A stretch of 49,203 nt of DNA, taken from assembly GCA_964035545.1 (NCBI GenBank), contig CAXIUT010000246.1, positions 1 to 49,203 on the forward strand, in the 5' to 3' direction. The notes below the pieces were generated by a model that saw only the letters and a program-made list of their open reading frames with translations, made no database searches and was not told the DNA's origin. Shown in pieces: positions 10,810-22,908 of this stretch. The DNA is from Bugula neritina. Its lineage: Eukaryota; Bryozoa; Gymnolaemata; Cheilostomatida; Bugulidae. Position 1 is the stretch's first letter. Each line of letters begins with the position of its first letter. Position numbers and translations under genes: made by a program.

Positions 10810-12984
10810 TCATAATTACTACTCAAAAGTTTACTTTACATCCTTTTCTTATTTTTATTATTAAAATTACTGTTGCCTGTACTTTTAACCTAAATTCATC
10901 ACATTTAAAAGTACAATCTCATGATTGGCTTCATTTAGTAACTTCCAACCTTGATGAGCTTCATTACTGACTCCCATCAACTTATTACCAACTCTCTTCA
11001 ACTACCTATTCATATCCTGACATTTCTTTTAAAGATAATCTTGATGGATGCGAAGAATATGACTTTCTTATACTCTTTGCTTTTATTTGATTTTTAAAAT
11101 CTATAATTCTTTAACGTTTTAATGCAATTATTTAAGTTTTTCTATTCCTTTTTATCTATCGTACTATCCTTTTTCAAAAAATAAAAGCATCAAATCTTTT
11201 TATCTTGTTTAATATTTAATAACTTATTTTTACAACTATTCTATTCTATTTTTAAGTTATTTCAACTCAGTCTAGTATATTTATTTCTCATGAACTTAAT
11301 CTTGTAACTTATCTTCATATTAATCTTAAATATTTTCTCTTTCAAAAGATTTATTTACAATATCTTCTCCATGTTAGCGTTATCTTTGTTGAAGTTAACT
11401 AATTATGACCTAAAACTCTTCTATTTTATTAGAAAGTATCAAAATTTATTTTTCTTTTACTGCAAGTAAAGATTTTATTTAAAATATTTATATGTCAGAC
11501 TTTGCTTGTTTCTATCTTAACTCTTCATTTTTGATTGCACTCTTTTATTTTTGAGTTATGAATTAATCTATTTTAAGCTTTAATTTTTAGATTTGATGAT
11601 TCAAATGACTAATCTAGATATCACCTTCTTATACCTTTTTATTAGTTTATTATTTCTATTAAAGCAAAGTCAAACAAATCTTCTTCTATTCTATTATTTC
11701 TTTCTTCATCTATTTTATCTTTTATTCATATTATTTTTACTTCTCTTCAAAGTTATTTTTACTCTTAGCTTCAGCTATCTGCTTTGCTTCTCTTAATTAA
11801 TTAGATAAACTATCAATAGTTTTATTTTTCTAGATAATTATTTTACTTTTATCCCAAATTTATTTATTTTTTTAACTGATCTCCCTTGATTTATCTTAAT
11901 TCTATCTTTGTAAAATCATATTTTTATAGTCAATCTATCTCTTAGCACCACCATCTTCACTCTTTTCTTCTTCCATCTTTTTTATTCCCCTTTGTTCCAT
12001 TAATTTATTCAAATAAGCGTTTTTATTTTTCTATTTCTAGAATATCTAACTTGCTTTAATATTGACATTCTTTAAAGTATCATTTTCCCTTTAAACATTA
12101 CTTAGCGTTCGATCAATATGTTTTCTACTTGATGTTATTCCAACATGAGGAGATTCTTTCCTTACCTGATTATCACCAACAATAGAATTTTTAAATACAC
12201 TAGCATTAGTAGCTATTGCTGAACTATTCGATTTCAATGGCATTTTGCTTTGAGTTGATGAAAAATTCAAAGAAGTTGGCTTATCTTCAATCGTATTTTT
12301 AAAAGGTTGTGAAATATTAAAACCTTATGTCGATATCTCTTCATTCTACTTTTTTCTTTTCGATTGATTCGAATCATACTTGGGCATCGAAGGATACGGT
12401 GTTCGACTAAATTGAAATCCAGAAGGAGTACTAACATTGCTAACATTAGTATTCATTGGTTGACTAGTTGAATAATCAATATTCGGTCGATAAGTTTGAG
12501 TTGGAATTTGAAAATAACAATCTTACTTGATATTTTTACCCATTATCGACTAACTTCTTCTACTTTCTTTGATATTATCAATTCCTTCTTCAAAAGTTAA
12601 TCCAGCCGATGACCTCTTATCCTAAATAGGTGAGACATGGATATATTTTTTTTACTCCACCATTGGTCGAAACCCAGTTTGTGCGCCAGTAATCTGATGA
12701 TATGGACTCTCAGATCGTTGCCAGTAAGGTGAAGGATTTTGATGTACTATTGCAGGATTTCTTTGATAGTTATCTTGGTTTGATGTTAAATAGTTCGATA
12801 GCTAAGATCTCGTCTAACCCATTCTCATTTATGGATGTTGATTTATCTTTGAATAATTATTATTGTTCGTCATGACAGGAGAACGAGAAGGAATAGATGT
12901 TTGACCTTGGTCAAATGTTTGACTAATAAATTTCATATTGTTTGGGTCACTCGGAAAACCATTTACAGGTCGATAGGATTGCAT
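10810..12984 (-). CDS. 724-aa coiled-coil protein with disordered N-terminus
   Basis: A single uninterrupted frame runs from ATG 12984 (MQSYRPVNGFPSDP) to TGA 10810-10812. The first ~300 residues are Ser/Asn/Pro-rich and look disordered. The remaining ~420 form an almost continuous coiled coil rich in E, K, I and L. The frame is crowded with TAA/TAG, and reading them as Glu gives charged heptad patterns (ELREAKQIAEAKSK; LHENVKELEILKIKEK), which is independent support for the Glu reading. No introns. The upstream TTC1 gene on the same strand ends 23 nt away. The C-terminal EAHQGWKLLNEANHE resembles nothing I can name. Basal-body or scaffold role is only a guess. Confidence 0.9.
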
Positions 12985-13007
12985 AATGTTAATAATTTAA
13001 GTAATAA

Positions 13008-13685
13008 TCACTGTTTAAACGAAACGTTATATCCCCCGTTAGATCCTTGCTACATCTTAAAATTATCCAAACTTAGTCCGAAATAGCCAAGTATATTATT
13101 ACCTATATTCTTCAACCCATCGATTGCTTATTTTTTTTGTTTTTCATTTTTCTCCTAAACCCTTTTCTCCAGTTATTTTACCTTTAAAATGATAGTCACA
13201 TTCTTTGGATCTTCCTCTAAGATCTTTTTATTTTGTTCTAACGCCTCATCAAGTTCATCCAATTTTTAATATAAAATTGCTAGTCTAGCCTGAGCTTTTT
13301 GATATTTCGGATCCTTAAATAAAGAAATAAATACGGATTCTGATGATTTTATACAATAAGAAAGGGCATCTTTAAAGTTTTATAGTTTAGATAAACAAGC
13401 AGATATGTTGCAATAGAGGATAGCTCTATGTTTGTTTTATTTTTTATCAGCATATCTTAATCCTTCTTGGTATTTGCCAATTGCTTCCATATATTCTTGG
13501 CTTTTGAAAAGTTAATTCCCTTCTACTTTAAGTTATTGTGATAGCTCAATATTTGATTCTATAAATTGTTCTCCAACTGGCTCGATTGGTTCTTTTGCCT
13601 CCTCTCCTTTAACTTCATGAATATCCTCTTATTTAGAAGGAATTTCTTCCTCTTCAAGATGTTCTTACTTATCTTTTTCACTCAT
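13008..13685 (-). CDS. TTC1: TTC1-like TPR protein
   Basis: Intact 225-aa frame from ATG 13685 (MSEKDKEEHLEEEE). An acidic N-terminus is followed by three TPRs from about residue 50 to 160 (GNELFKSQEYMEAIGKYQ; AILYCNISACLSKL; ARLAILYEKLDELDEALE). The C-terminal tail (LKNIGNNILGYFGLSLDNF) matches the diagnostic TTC1 ending LKDLGN...FGLSTDNF. Length is close to TTC1 minus part of its N-terminus. TTC1 is a TPR adaptor reported to bind Hsp90/Hsp70-type chaperones and small G proteins. Here TAA/TAG sit at Glu positions of the family (LYEKLD, RVEEKNEK). No introns. Confidence 0.9.
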
Positions 13686-13746
13686 AATAGCTAATATATA
13701 ATTATAGTAATAGCTTATGATCAGAAGTAAATAAAATAACATATAT

Positions 13747-14217
13747 TCATTTGATATTCTCCAATATTTTTTAAAGTTCTTGGATTTATACAAGAATTTT
13801 TTATTGTTCTTTAATTTGTTTTTCAGATTTATTCAAAAGCAACCACTCCATCGATTCAACATTATCAAACATAGAATTACTCGATAAACTACTTTTACTA
13901 CTCCTGCTATCAATTATATTTTAAATTTATCGAGTCAAAGATACCACTCCCTTATCCAACTTCTCATATAAATAATTTTATCCGCTCTTCTGCAACCAAT
14001 TATTTCCAACAAATCTAAAGCGTTACTTCATCAGCTACTTATACTACTATTGCTTGTCTTTTCTCTTTTTATCTAATTATTGAACCTATGTATAAAGATG
14101 ACTGCCCTACCATTCACTCACTCCGTCAAGCAAAGCTTCCTGTTTTTGTAGTTTCTATTTTAGTTATGCTATTTCTTTTTTAAGTTCTGAATGAATATCA
14201 TTATCCTACTATTCCAT
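13747..14217 (-). CDS. Small coiled-coil protein, 156 aa
   Basis: Intact minus-strand frame from ATG 14217 to TGA 13747-13749. It begins MEEEDNDIHSELKKEI and ends in another helical stretch (LVEIQELEKILENIK). The middle (RFVGNNWLQKSGENYL) is not coiled coil. No family recognised. It lies 62 nt upstream of TTC1 on the same strand. The perfect frame with many TAA/TAG read as Glu makes it a convincing gene. Confidence 0.75.
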
Positions 14218-14343
14218 CTATTAATATTACATTAAATTAAAAGAAGATATAAATATTGTTAATTATTGAGTAAAAAGAAAAAGTTGTTGAAATTATACTA
14301 TAATAAAGGAGTTTTTAAATAAGTTTTTCTCATAATCACGATC

Positions 14344-14984
14344 TCAAACTATACTTCTGATGTTCTTATCGACTAAGGTTATTATTTATTTTTATATACA
14401 TTTTAAAACATCAAAGACGTCATGTTTTATACTTATTATTTGACTTTATTTTATTTAGTTTTCAATTTATAATTATCCAGATTTTATATTTCGAATATTG
14501 ATTTTTAAAAGAGCTTATTAATTCTTTATTTTTTATATCTGGACTTATAGTTCTTTTATCCTCTATATAAGATTTAACATCATTGAGTCTTGATGGTCAA
14601 TATGGGTTATTTATTAATATTTCGAAAGTAATTCATCTTAGTTCATATTCTTTATTTAAATTTATCTCAAGTAGATTTGTTCCATTTCTAATCTAAGTTA
14701 TATTTTTATTGTTAGTTTCTGTTTCAATTAGCTTTGTCGTAGCAACTATTTGTCTTAAGTTGACTAAACAATATTGTAATTGTATGAAACTGCACTTAAA
14801 CAGTTTCTAGATTTCTCTTATTCAATAATATAGAATTCTAGCTTTCTCTGATACTCCATCCTTAAAGTTGATAAACTCAATCTTTGTTTTGATTTTTCCT
14901 CTTCCTAAATCCCTCTATCCCGCGATGATTGTCTAGCCTCCAAAAATTTAAATATAGCAATTTTAAATCTAACCGTTCAGACAT
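14344..14984 (-). CDS. Coiled-coil protein, about 213 aa
   Basis: From ATG 14984 (MSER...) to TGA 14344-14346. After a 1-nt shift within the first seven codons (near 14970), one frame is open for over 200 codons and reads as a helical, Glu/Lys-rich protein (ARQSSRDRGIEEEEK; LNLIERIKELEVQIEKI). The total length is one base short of a whole number of codons, consistent with a single missing base. No domain recognised. Probably a cytoskeletal or ciliary coiled-coil protein by company only. Confidence 0.7.
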
Positions 14985-15172
14985 AAATTATAATCTTTAT
15001 TGAATTTATTTATTGCTTTCTAAAAATATATAAAATAAATTGATGTAATACAGAATGGAATAATAACTGCTAGACATTATAAAATAATATATGACTAACC
15101 TTCATAACTAGTGTTATATTTAGGATAAAATAAATATCTAATTTATTTATGCATACAAATTACTCCAATCAC

Positions 15173-15872
15173 TCAAAGCATAATTCGCTCAATATTCCTT
15201 TATATTTATTCCATTTATTATTCCAATTAATCATCCTTTTCATCTTTTTCTTACTTTATAGGAGTCTCTTAGAAATAAACCAAATCAATATTAGCCCAAA
15301 CACTCTCATTTTCAAATAATCCTCCTCGCTTGCTCTATATAAACATCCATATACCTAGCAACTTGCTGTCGCCTCAGTGTTCTTATATCGTTTTACTAAA
15401 GGACTTACACTTGGAAGTTCTTCTTTTTCCTTCTATTTTTCAGGAGTTCTCTAAAAAATATTGTCAGGACTTTTTTGCTGAGAGATCCAGGCTTCAGAGA
15501 GAGGATTTTTTTTATGAGATTAACTCTGATGTTTAAGATGTGAATTCAAAGAGGGAAAGTTTTATTTTTCAGGTTGATAGTAGTACTGTTGAGGAAGACA
15601 GTTGTAGTAGTAGGTAGATATCCTTTAATTTTCTTCTCTGGTTTGTAATTTGCAACGATTGCATTTCTTCCTAAATGAGAAGTTAAGGTTATTACAATGT
15701 AGACAGACCCAATCTCCATCCCTGCCTTGAATACTAGATTTTGGATACCTCTGCATATTAGTTGAGCTTTCTTTAAGAGGAGTCGTATACTAATTCATCC
15801 ACTCTTTCTTCTTCTTTTGGATTTAAATTATACTTTAATATTAACGAATTCCTAATCAGCAGATCTATCCAT
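15173..15872 (-). CDS. RanBP2-type zinc-finger protein
   Basis: About 226 aa from ATG 15872 (MDRSADEEF) to TGA 15173-15175. Residues ~60-85 form a RanBP2-type zinc finger, GDWVCLHCNNLNFSFRKKC-x2-C, with the W-x-C-x2-C, Asn, Arg and C-x2-C spacing of the family. Such fingers bind GGU-type single-stranded RNA or ubiquitin. The rest is low-complexity with acidic ends (EEKDEKDDELEEE). A 20-nt intron (15335-15354) is required to keep the frame. One A appears to be missing in an A/G run near 15815. It lies 79 nt downstream of RPA1 on the same strand. An RNA-binding role is more likely than ubiquitin binding because of the Arg, but this is inference. Confidence 0.8.
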
Positions 15873-15951
15873 CTCCTCATCTGTAGTATTTCCTATTTAC
15901 TCAACTAAATATTAAGATTCTTCATTAATATACTTTAATTATAGATCATAA

Positions 15952-17955
15952 TCAATTATTGCTCATCATTTATCTTATCCTTTACACATTCTACATAGCT
16001 CTTTTCTCAGGAACTATATGCTAAAGACGGCCCATATTGTGCTTTATCCTTCCCTCTTGATCTTTCTTTGTATAAATTCTGACTTTAAACTCTTGGAAGT
16101 AGTAGTCCTCAACTACTTCTTTTATCTGTTTCTCATCAAACTTCATCAACTTAAAAATAACTCCATCTTAATCCCAAAAGATCTTTTTGGCTTGTTCATC
16201 ATAAGCTGTTGTATATATAGATCCGAATCCATCACTCAACTCGGCACCCATAATGAAATGAGGTACTGTATTTTAAACATATTTTCCACAAAGACAAGAA
16301 GTATTCTTTTAGGCAGATTTATTGCAATGAGGACAACCTTAATAATACCATTTCTTCATCGATAACCTGTTAACATAAACATCAACATCAGTTTTTAATG
16401 TTTATCCTATTATTAGCATATCAATTGCATTACTAAGCTCTTTAAAATGTTTAAAGACTTATCCACTTGCATTTTCTTCTTCTTTTATTCTTCTATCAGA
16501 TAAACCTTCATAACCTTTGTAGTCTTGCATCACAGCATCTAAGTGCTTTTCATAAGCTGGATATTCAGCTATTTGAATACTAGATCTGGCTCTTGAGTTG
16601 AGAGTCAAACTTCCATTATAGTTATGAAGAACAAATCGACTCAAAATAACAGTTTTTCCTATAAGCGAGTAATCAGCTTTAATTTTATCATTCCACAAAA
16701 CCGCATTAATCTTTTTTTGTTGAACTGGATCAATGATGACCCAATTCCACCTAACCAATACTTTATTATCCTTTGTAATTTATTTTGGCTCTTCTATCTA
16801 AGCTAAAATACCAATAATATCAAACTATTGATCTTAAATCGACTTGATCAGTAGTTAATTGAGAGTGATGGCTGAATCTTCTGATTTAGAAATGATATTA
16901 ACATCTGATACTTCTTCAAAAATTGAACTAGTGTGAAAATTGAGTTTAAAAGGAGATAGTTTATTGTTTTTGCTATTATTATAAGTTTAGTTAACAATCC
17001 AACCTTCTGATATTTTGTAAACACTATTTAGTTTTAGTTAATCTTTAAATTTATCAGCTGCATCATAGAAAAAGTAACCAGATATTTTCACTTCAGAACG
17101 ATCCACTAACTACAATGCTAACATTCGAACCATCTTATCAGAATTCTTCTTTTTAAACTCACTATAGTCCATTTTTGTTATTCTACATAATAAATGCCAG
17201 TTTTTCAAACCGACAAATAAGCCCTTTATTGTTTAATAATCTTTTATACTACCATTGAGAGGTCTAGAATCAGGAACTCTCATCTATTTTCGATCTTCTT
17301 TCTTTACGACTGATTTCTATTCTTTTTTTATTGGTTTAGAGTTAGATTTCATCATTGATTCAGTCAAAGGTTCTCCTTTACTACCATACATTGAGATGTG
17401 TTGAGTTTTTATTTGTTAAGTTTATATTTAGAAGACTTTTGCATCTTATGGGTTGATAGTTATGTTATCATCTAGAGGTTAAGGAGTTCCCAATAGTTTT
17501 CCATATTAACAGATCAATTCGAATTCAATAATTCCTAATTTTTTACCAGTATCAGCCACTACATGTTATTTAATGCAAATAATCGCATTTTCGTGTTTCT
17601 CTTGTATTAATTGAAAGTTACCTGGTTTTAGAGATTCTTTTTCTTTGAGAAAAGCCTTGACACAGTGAGATCCATCAGAAATCAAACATGATAGTTTACC
17701 ACTTTTATTGAGTGCAATCTTATAAACCTGAACAACAATGAACTCTTCTTCTTTAGGAGCCGAGCAGAGTTCAATGATGGCACTTTTGTTGAGCTGTCTG
17801 TATTATTCTTTCAGCATTTGGATTATTTTTGAGCGCGAAAAACTAATATAATATTAACCTTCTGCCTAAATTGCTTGAATCACTGTTATTAGTAGCCCAG
17901 TTATATTCAAATAATTATACAGATCATGCTCTTACCCGAATAACTTTATACTCAT
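15952..17955 (-). CDS. RPA1: Replication protein A large subunit (RPA1)
   Basis: An intact, intron-free 667-aa frame. RPA1 is the large subunit of the heterotrimeric ssDNA-binding complex used in replication, repair and recombination. Domains in order: N-terminal OB fold (about 60-165), a Lys/Glu linker, DBD-A (about 225-340, with the aromatic NWHLLCRITK strand), DBD-B (about 360-470, VRWNWVIID...NAVLWNDKI) and DBD-C (about 520-640) carrying a zinc ribbon, GCPHCNKS...SCLCGKY. The start is uncertain. ATG 17955 directly abuts the start of the divergent SAM-FHA gene, while ATG 17817 (MLKEEYRQLNKSAI) lies closer to the family's usual N-terminus and would leave about 140 nt for promoters. TGA 15952-15954 stops. 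Confidence 0.93.
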
Positions 17956-19166
17956 ATGCCTAAAAAAGTCACATCATGGAAACCCGAAGATGTACAAACC
18001 TGGTTTCTTCTTCACTCCATTCCAATCGATCCTACCTTCAACTGTATATTAATCAATATGTAGTCAACGAATAACAGTTTGATGGTCCTTCCTTTTAAAG
18101 AGTTTCTCCATAGTATTTGTACTCTAAATGCGGAATTACTTCGAATTTTATGGTCAAAAAAATTATTGAATGGATTGAAGAAGATATTAGATAATTTTAG
18201 GAATATGTTGATTCTCAAAGTTCATAAAATGTTCTTTAATTTCACAAGAAGGATGTAAAAGTAGAAGATTATGAATAGAAAAATTAAAAGAACTAAAAAA
18301 ATAAAGAAAACTTTAATAAAAATAAGTAATAATAATAAGGCAGCTCAAAACACTCTTAAGGGATTATACCAATTGATAATATAAAGCAATGGAAAAGAGC
18401 TAAACCAAAAGCTCTCTCATACTAACAAAAAAAAATATTCAAGTAAAAAGTATATTCCTACGACTCTCAAAAAGTAATATCAAACGATAACTAATATATG
18501 AAATATGCCCAAAGCTAATACTAAATATGTTAGCATTATCTTTAATTCTCATATTAGCTACAAAATATAAGAATATCTAAAAGTGGGTACATTGGAAGAT
18601 ATCAAAAGAACGACGTTATGATCATACACGATTCAGTTTCAAGAGATCATGCTCAGGCTATCAAAATAGGAAATTAATATTATCTCAAAGATATTGGTTC
18701 TAAGTATGGCACCTATGTAGAAATTGGAAAAGATTGTAGAAAAGCAATAGAAGAAGGAAATATTTTATCATTTGATGATTATCAAATTGAAATAGAAAAA
18801 ATAAAAATATACAAACAAAAAGGAAAGTATTGTTTCGATCTTAAAATAAGAATGCTGAACTCTTCATCGTCAATAAAAACATTTTTTGCCAAACAATTTG
18901 TTTCTATTGGAAGATAGGATAAAGATATTAGTTTAAATTATCCTTAGATAAGTCAAAATCATGCAAGGATAGTAATATAAAATGATCAAAAACTATATTT
19001 GGTACGGGAAGAAGGTCAATCATTTTTGCGTTTGAAAAAAGATGAGCTTTATCCTTTAAGAAATGATCAAACTCTTTGTTTTGGTCTTCAAGCAGTAAAT
19101 GTAAGTATTATAAAAATAAGCAAACCAATGAATATTTCAGAGTTTTAGTCTTATAAACTGTAATGA
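17956..19166 (+). CDS. SAM domain protein with two FHA domains
   Basis: 396 aa after removal of one 20-nt intron (18044-18063). Without the intron the SAM domain breaks. Residues ~7-75 are a SAM domain (WKPEDVQTWFLLHSI...). FHA1 is at ~205-265 with the phosphothreonine-binding signature GRYQKND...SVSRDHA...DIGSKYGTY. A second, weaker FHA is at ~305-350 (SIGREDKD...ISQNHARIV). The middle is a Glu/Lys-rich linker. FHA domains bind phosphothreonine peptides and SAM domains self-associate, so a signalling scaffold is likely. The SAM-FHA-FHA order is not a standard family I can name. Its ATG abuts the RPA1 start codon; a shared function is possible but unproven. Confidence 0.9.
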
Positions 19167-19261
19167 TTTTGCTATCCTAAATATTTATTAAATAAATATT
19201 ACATAATTATCAGAACAAATGATCTTAATCATCATCATTATTTGTCAGATCATCATAATGT

Positions 19262-19965
19262 AATGGTTTCAATATCTTTGGAAGAGTCTATCGTTCCCTA
19301 TATTGCCTATCTGTCAAAAAATAATTTTAAAAACTATCACTATTCGTTATGTATCTCCAATATCAAAATATGATTCCAAACTAATAAAAATAAAAATATT
19401 GCTGAATGGTATTTAAATTATCAAGGGTCATCAAACAAGCTATTTTGATATTGATAACTTCCTCTTACAATAAACAAATAACATAATCAACTGAATAAAA
19501 AAAAGATATAATGAGCCAAAGATCAAAAATTTTCCATCATTTGCTCTCTTTCAGCACTATGTTTCACTAACAATCGAAAAATATAAAAAAAAGTGATAAA
19601 GTAAAATAGCCCTATTAATGTTAATATAAATCACAATATTTAGGTTAAAAATTCCCTTCAAACAGCAAATAGATAATTCTAAATGCCTGGACGTTTATTA
19701 AATATGAATATGAAGAAGCCTAGAGGGAAAGAAAGACTAAAATAAAACAATTTGAAAATAGAGTCAATTTGGTTTTATATATAAAATTAAATAATTTAAA
19801 ACAAAGAACTATCGAGCTATTGGTCCTGAAATAGCTTCTTTACTTGATTATTTGCTTCAATTACTACTATTTTCATTAAAAATCTAATAAATACAATTAA
19901 TTTTAATCGTTTTTTATGCTAATATTGCCATATTATTATACAATTCTGCAATTATAATTTGGTAA
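19262..19965 (+). CDS. Unassigned protein, frames interrupted
   Basis: Protein-like sequence (KTITIRYVSPISKYDSKL, then MSQRSKIFHHLLSFS and LNAWTFIKYEYEEAE) runs through two or three frames between about 19262 and 19965. The first stretch, with ILLNGIEIIKG, has the look of a beta-sandwich. The second, with YRAIGPEIASLLDYLL, is helical. One 1-nt shift lies near 19490 and another near 19800. No family recognised, and gene limits are uncertain; it could be two small genes. A short A+T-rich gap (19167-19261) separates it from the SAM-FHA gene. Confidence 0.4.
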
Positions 19966-19968
19966 ATA

Positions 19969-21108
19969 ATGGAAAGACAATCAAAAATGCCTGGTCTTTT
20001 AGAGGAAATAGTCAAGCAAAAAATGGAAAACATTACTCAGAAATCTAAATCATCAGTGTTTAAAAAGTTCAAAAGTATACATGAAGAATTTTTAAGGTTA
20101 AAATTCCCTGTCTTTGAAGATCTTCGTCTTGAAATCATTGAATTCATTAATAAAGAACAAAAACTCTTTAAATAAACACTTGTTGGCTTAATGTATGATG
20201 AGGATAAAATGGTACTGAACAATTAAATAAGTAAATATTTTGACGATAAGATCAGTCAATAATCTTCTCCTTCTGACAAATCTTATTGGAGTAATTTAAA
20301 AAGAGATTTTATCAAATAGCAAGAATAGAAAAGCAACAATCTTTTTGAAGATCTAAAATTGTCCATTGAATTACTATTATAAAGGTATTCGTAATTTGAA
20401 TAAAGAGTATCTTAGTCTTTTTAATACACTTCAAAAAATCTAAAAACACTATTTCACTAAAACTACCTTCGTTTTTATTCGAAAATAATTTCTTTGTATC
20501 AATAAATGCTCTACTAAAGTAATCCTAAATAAAACATGCTCCTAATTGAGTCAAATTCAGATTTATCAACTCCATAAAAATATAAGTAAATTGATGAAGT
20601 AAAATTGGACTTTAAAGGTTGGGTTTAAATGTAAATACTTTTGCCAAATAATGGTATTTATAAAGCTTTTAAAAGATAAACTGACCTCTTTGAAACAGTT
20701 TATGATTAAATATTCTCCTTTACAAAAGTTTCTAAAAACGATTTTGTTTTTTACTATAAATTCCCAAATGAAATTTAGACAGAAGGAGATTCTATGACTA
20801 AGAATCGAAGAAGGATGTCTATCATACACCAATGTACTAATCGAGAGAAGATCTTACTAGATGAGTAGGAATATGTTGAAATTTTACAATCTGATCAGAT
20901 TTCATCCTGGACGGGATACATCAATAAAGTAAAATGTAACTATTCTAAATCTTATGGAGAAAAGATGTCCCTCAAAATTGAACCTTTGAATATCACATTA
21001 TATTTTCTACCTGGAGACAGCTTTTCCTAAATTCAAGAAAGAATCAATCATTAGAAAAAATTTGTTAATTCAAATGTTCAATTAAAAGCAATAATCAATG
21101 ATATATGA
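19969..21108 (+). CDS. Unassigned 379-aa protein
   Basis: Intact frame from ATG 19969 (MERQSKMPGLLEEIVKQ) to TGA 21106-21108. The N-terminal ~200 residues are helical with Glu/Lys heptads (FEDLRLEIIEFINKEQ; LLLERYSEFEERVSESF). The C-terminal ~150 residues alternate beta-like segments (DEVKLDFKGWVEMEILL; NITLYFLPGDSFSEIQ). No domain is recognised. TAA/TAG are frequent and fit Glu. No introns. The next gene is convergent, with 116 nt between the stops. Confidence 0.85.
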
Positions 21109-21224
21109 TTAAACAAAAATATTTTTTTATTATTTTTGTATAAGTTAATGTTTCTATTTATTTTTGTTAAATTTATCAGATATTTATCATAATATAGATT
21201 ATTCTAAATTATTTCATGTACAAA

Positions 21225-22462
21225 TCATTGATAACTTTCAGCACAAAGTCTTTTAAAAGCTACAGATTGGAAAAATGTAGAAACAACTCTTGAATCTTTA
21301 TTAAATAGAGTTTCAGTCTTTATTCCAGCCTATCTTACCCAAGCCTAATCTTCATTCAAACGACCATAATCCCTAATCGGAATAATTCCCTCTGCATTTG
21401 ATTCAATAACTGGAGCACGATAACTTTTTTCATCTTGAATAATAAACTTCTTATTTGTCTTTCTATTTGACAATCTATTTTGCTTGTAAAAAATATTATA
21501 ATCTTCAGCACTTATTAGACTGTTTTGATGTTCTGTTGAAGGATGAGTCAAAAGCAATAAATGCTGACTAGGAGGCCAAAAGTTACTTGTCATATTTGGC
21601 ATCTCACCTCCATACTGTACTTCTACTGATTTTTTATCCATGTGTTTCCACATATCATTGTGATATCCATCACCTGTAATCTTTAATTTCTTCAAAGTAT
21701 TTTCTGAAACAAAATTCGATACAATAGCCTACCAACCCCATCGAATAACTGTAGGCATTGATAAAATATAACTAGCAAAAAGTCTTCCTCTATAGGCATT
21801 GCTCGTAAAAGAAAGAATTTTCATTATTACCTTAATTAACATAAAAAATACCCCTCTTAAGCTAAAACTAGCAGCTTCCAAATTCATAATCAAGACATAA
21901 TTTTAAACCTGACCTTCAATTAACAACTACTTTATCATAAATTCCATTATTGTGACTAATGACTTCTGAATCGACTCGTTTTAATCATCATCTGAATCGA
22001 ATTTACCAATATCCACTACTAATATAGGTCGATATTGACTATCTCTTCCACAAAAATAGAATGCTCCTGAGCTCTGAGTTATTATATATTTTACTAACAT
22101 CTTCTATGTCTGCAAATCCATTTTCAGTGGAAAACTAGTTGATCTCCATTTCGTTGTCTCAGTCATCGAATCAATAGTTTTTGATGTTTTGAACTTATTT
22201 GCCTGTAAAAATCTTAGCTTATTAGGTATATCGAACCATGGATCAATACTGATTCTTTTCACCTACATTTGATCATCTAATTTCGCAAGTGCTTTCTCTT
22301 AAAAATGATTAAATTGCTGTCCTCCTTAGAATATTTTCCGCCATTGCTTTTCTCCTTCACCAATTATGATTTACTAGCCTGTATTTGATCGAATCTACCT
22401 TGGGGAAAGTACAAAAATGCCTCATCTGGAATATACTTCCATTCTTCAACGTAATCCTTCAT
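21225..22462 (-). CDS. CRAL-TRIO (Sec14-like) lipid-transfer protein
   Basis: 405 aa after one 20-nt intron (22355-22374), which restores the frame exactly. A short N-terminal helical region (QWRKIFEGGQQFNHFEEK; NKLRFLQANKFKTSKT), the CRAL-TRIO-N type, precedes the lipid-binding domain (~110-280). Seen there: GRDSQYRPILVVDIGKF, VENYVLIMNLEAAS, AYRGRLFASYILSMP, and the closing YGGEMPNM in place of the usual YGG/FGG motif. Sec14-like proteins move phosphatidylinositol, phosphatidylcholine or other hydrophobic ligands between membranes. The ~110-residue C-terminal extension (from SNFWPPSQ) is not a known domain. Ligand unknown. Confidence 0.88.
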
Positions 22463-22908
22463 AGTTTTATAAGTTATAAATAGAATTTAGCTATAGCATA
22501 TGTAAATGAATCATTATTATAGAAACAATAAGAGGTTCTCTCATTTTTACGTTCCATTTAGAACACGAATTTTTTGCATAAACTTATGAGAAATAATGAT
22601 ATAAACATCAACAAAGACTTATTTGTTCCTCATATTTCTTAAATTTTTATTTTTAAAGGTTTTTTTAGACAGAATTAACCTTTTGCGGAGATGAGATGCA
22701 TCATCATGCAAAGTGAGATTCGTCTTAAAGACAGTGAGGAAGCACTTTTGGCTGAAAGAGATCAGGTACAGTGTATTGAGTAGAAGAAGGAGTCGAGAGA
22801 GGTGTGTTTGAGGTTTAAAAAAGATTATAGGATTGATTGTTGAAGGTTTATCCCATAATATAATGAGATTCGGTTTATATTTATAGATGTAATTTTTGAG
22901 TTTCTATC
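22463..22908. other. Intergenic region with a 50-codon ORF
   Basis: Mostly A+T-rich sequence between the CRAL-TRIO start and U3. One unusually G+C-rich plus-strand ORF (22691-22843, 50 aa, MRCIIMQSEIRLKDSEE...) is Glu/Arg-rich and ends CLRFKKDYRIDC. It could be a tiny gene, or part of one. No homology recognised. The U3 promoter should lie in 22844-22908; only a TATATTTATAG-like stretch is seen there. Confidence 0.3.

Noticed and set aside
10761-11796. Plus-strand hydrophobic ORFs around 10.8-11.8 kb
   Set aside because: Shadows of the 724-aa minus-strand coiled-coil gene; Phe/Leu-rich because they are antisense to Glu/Lys codons.
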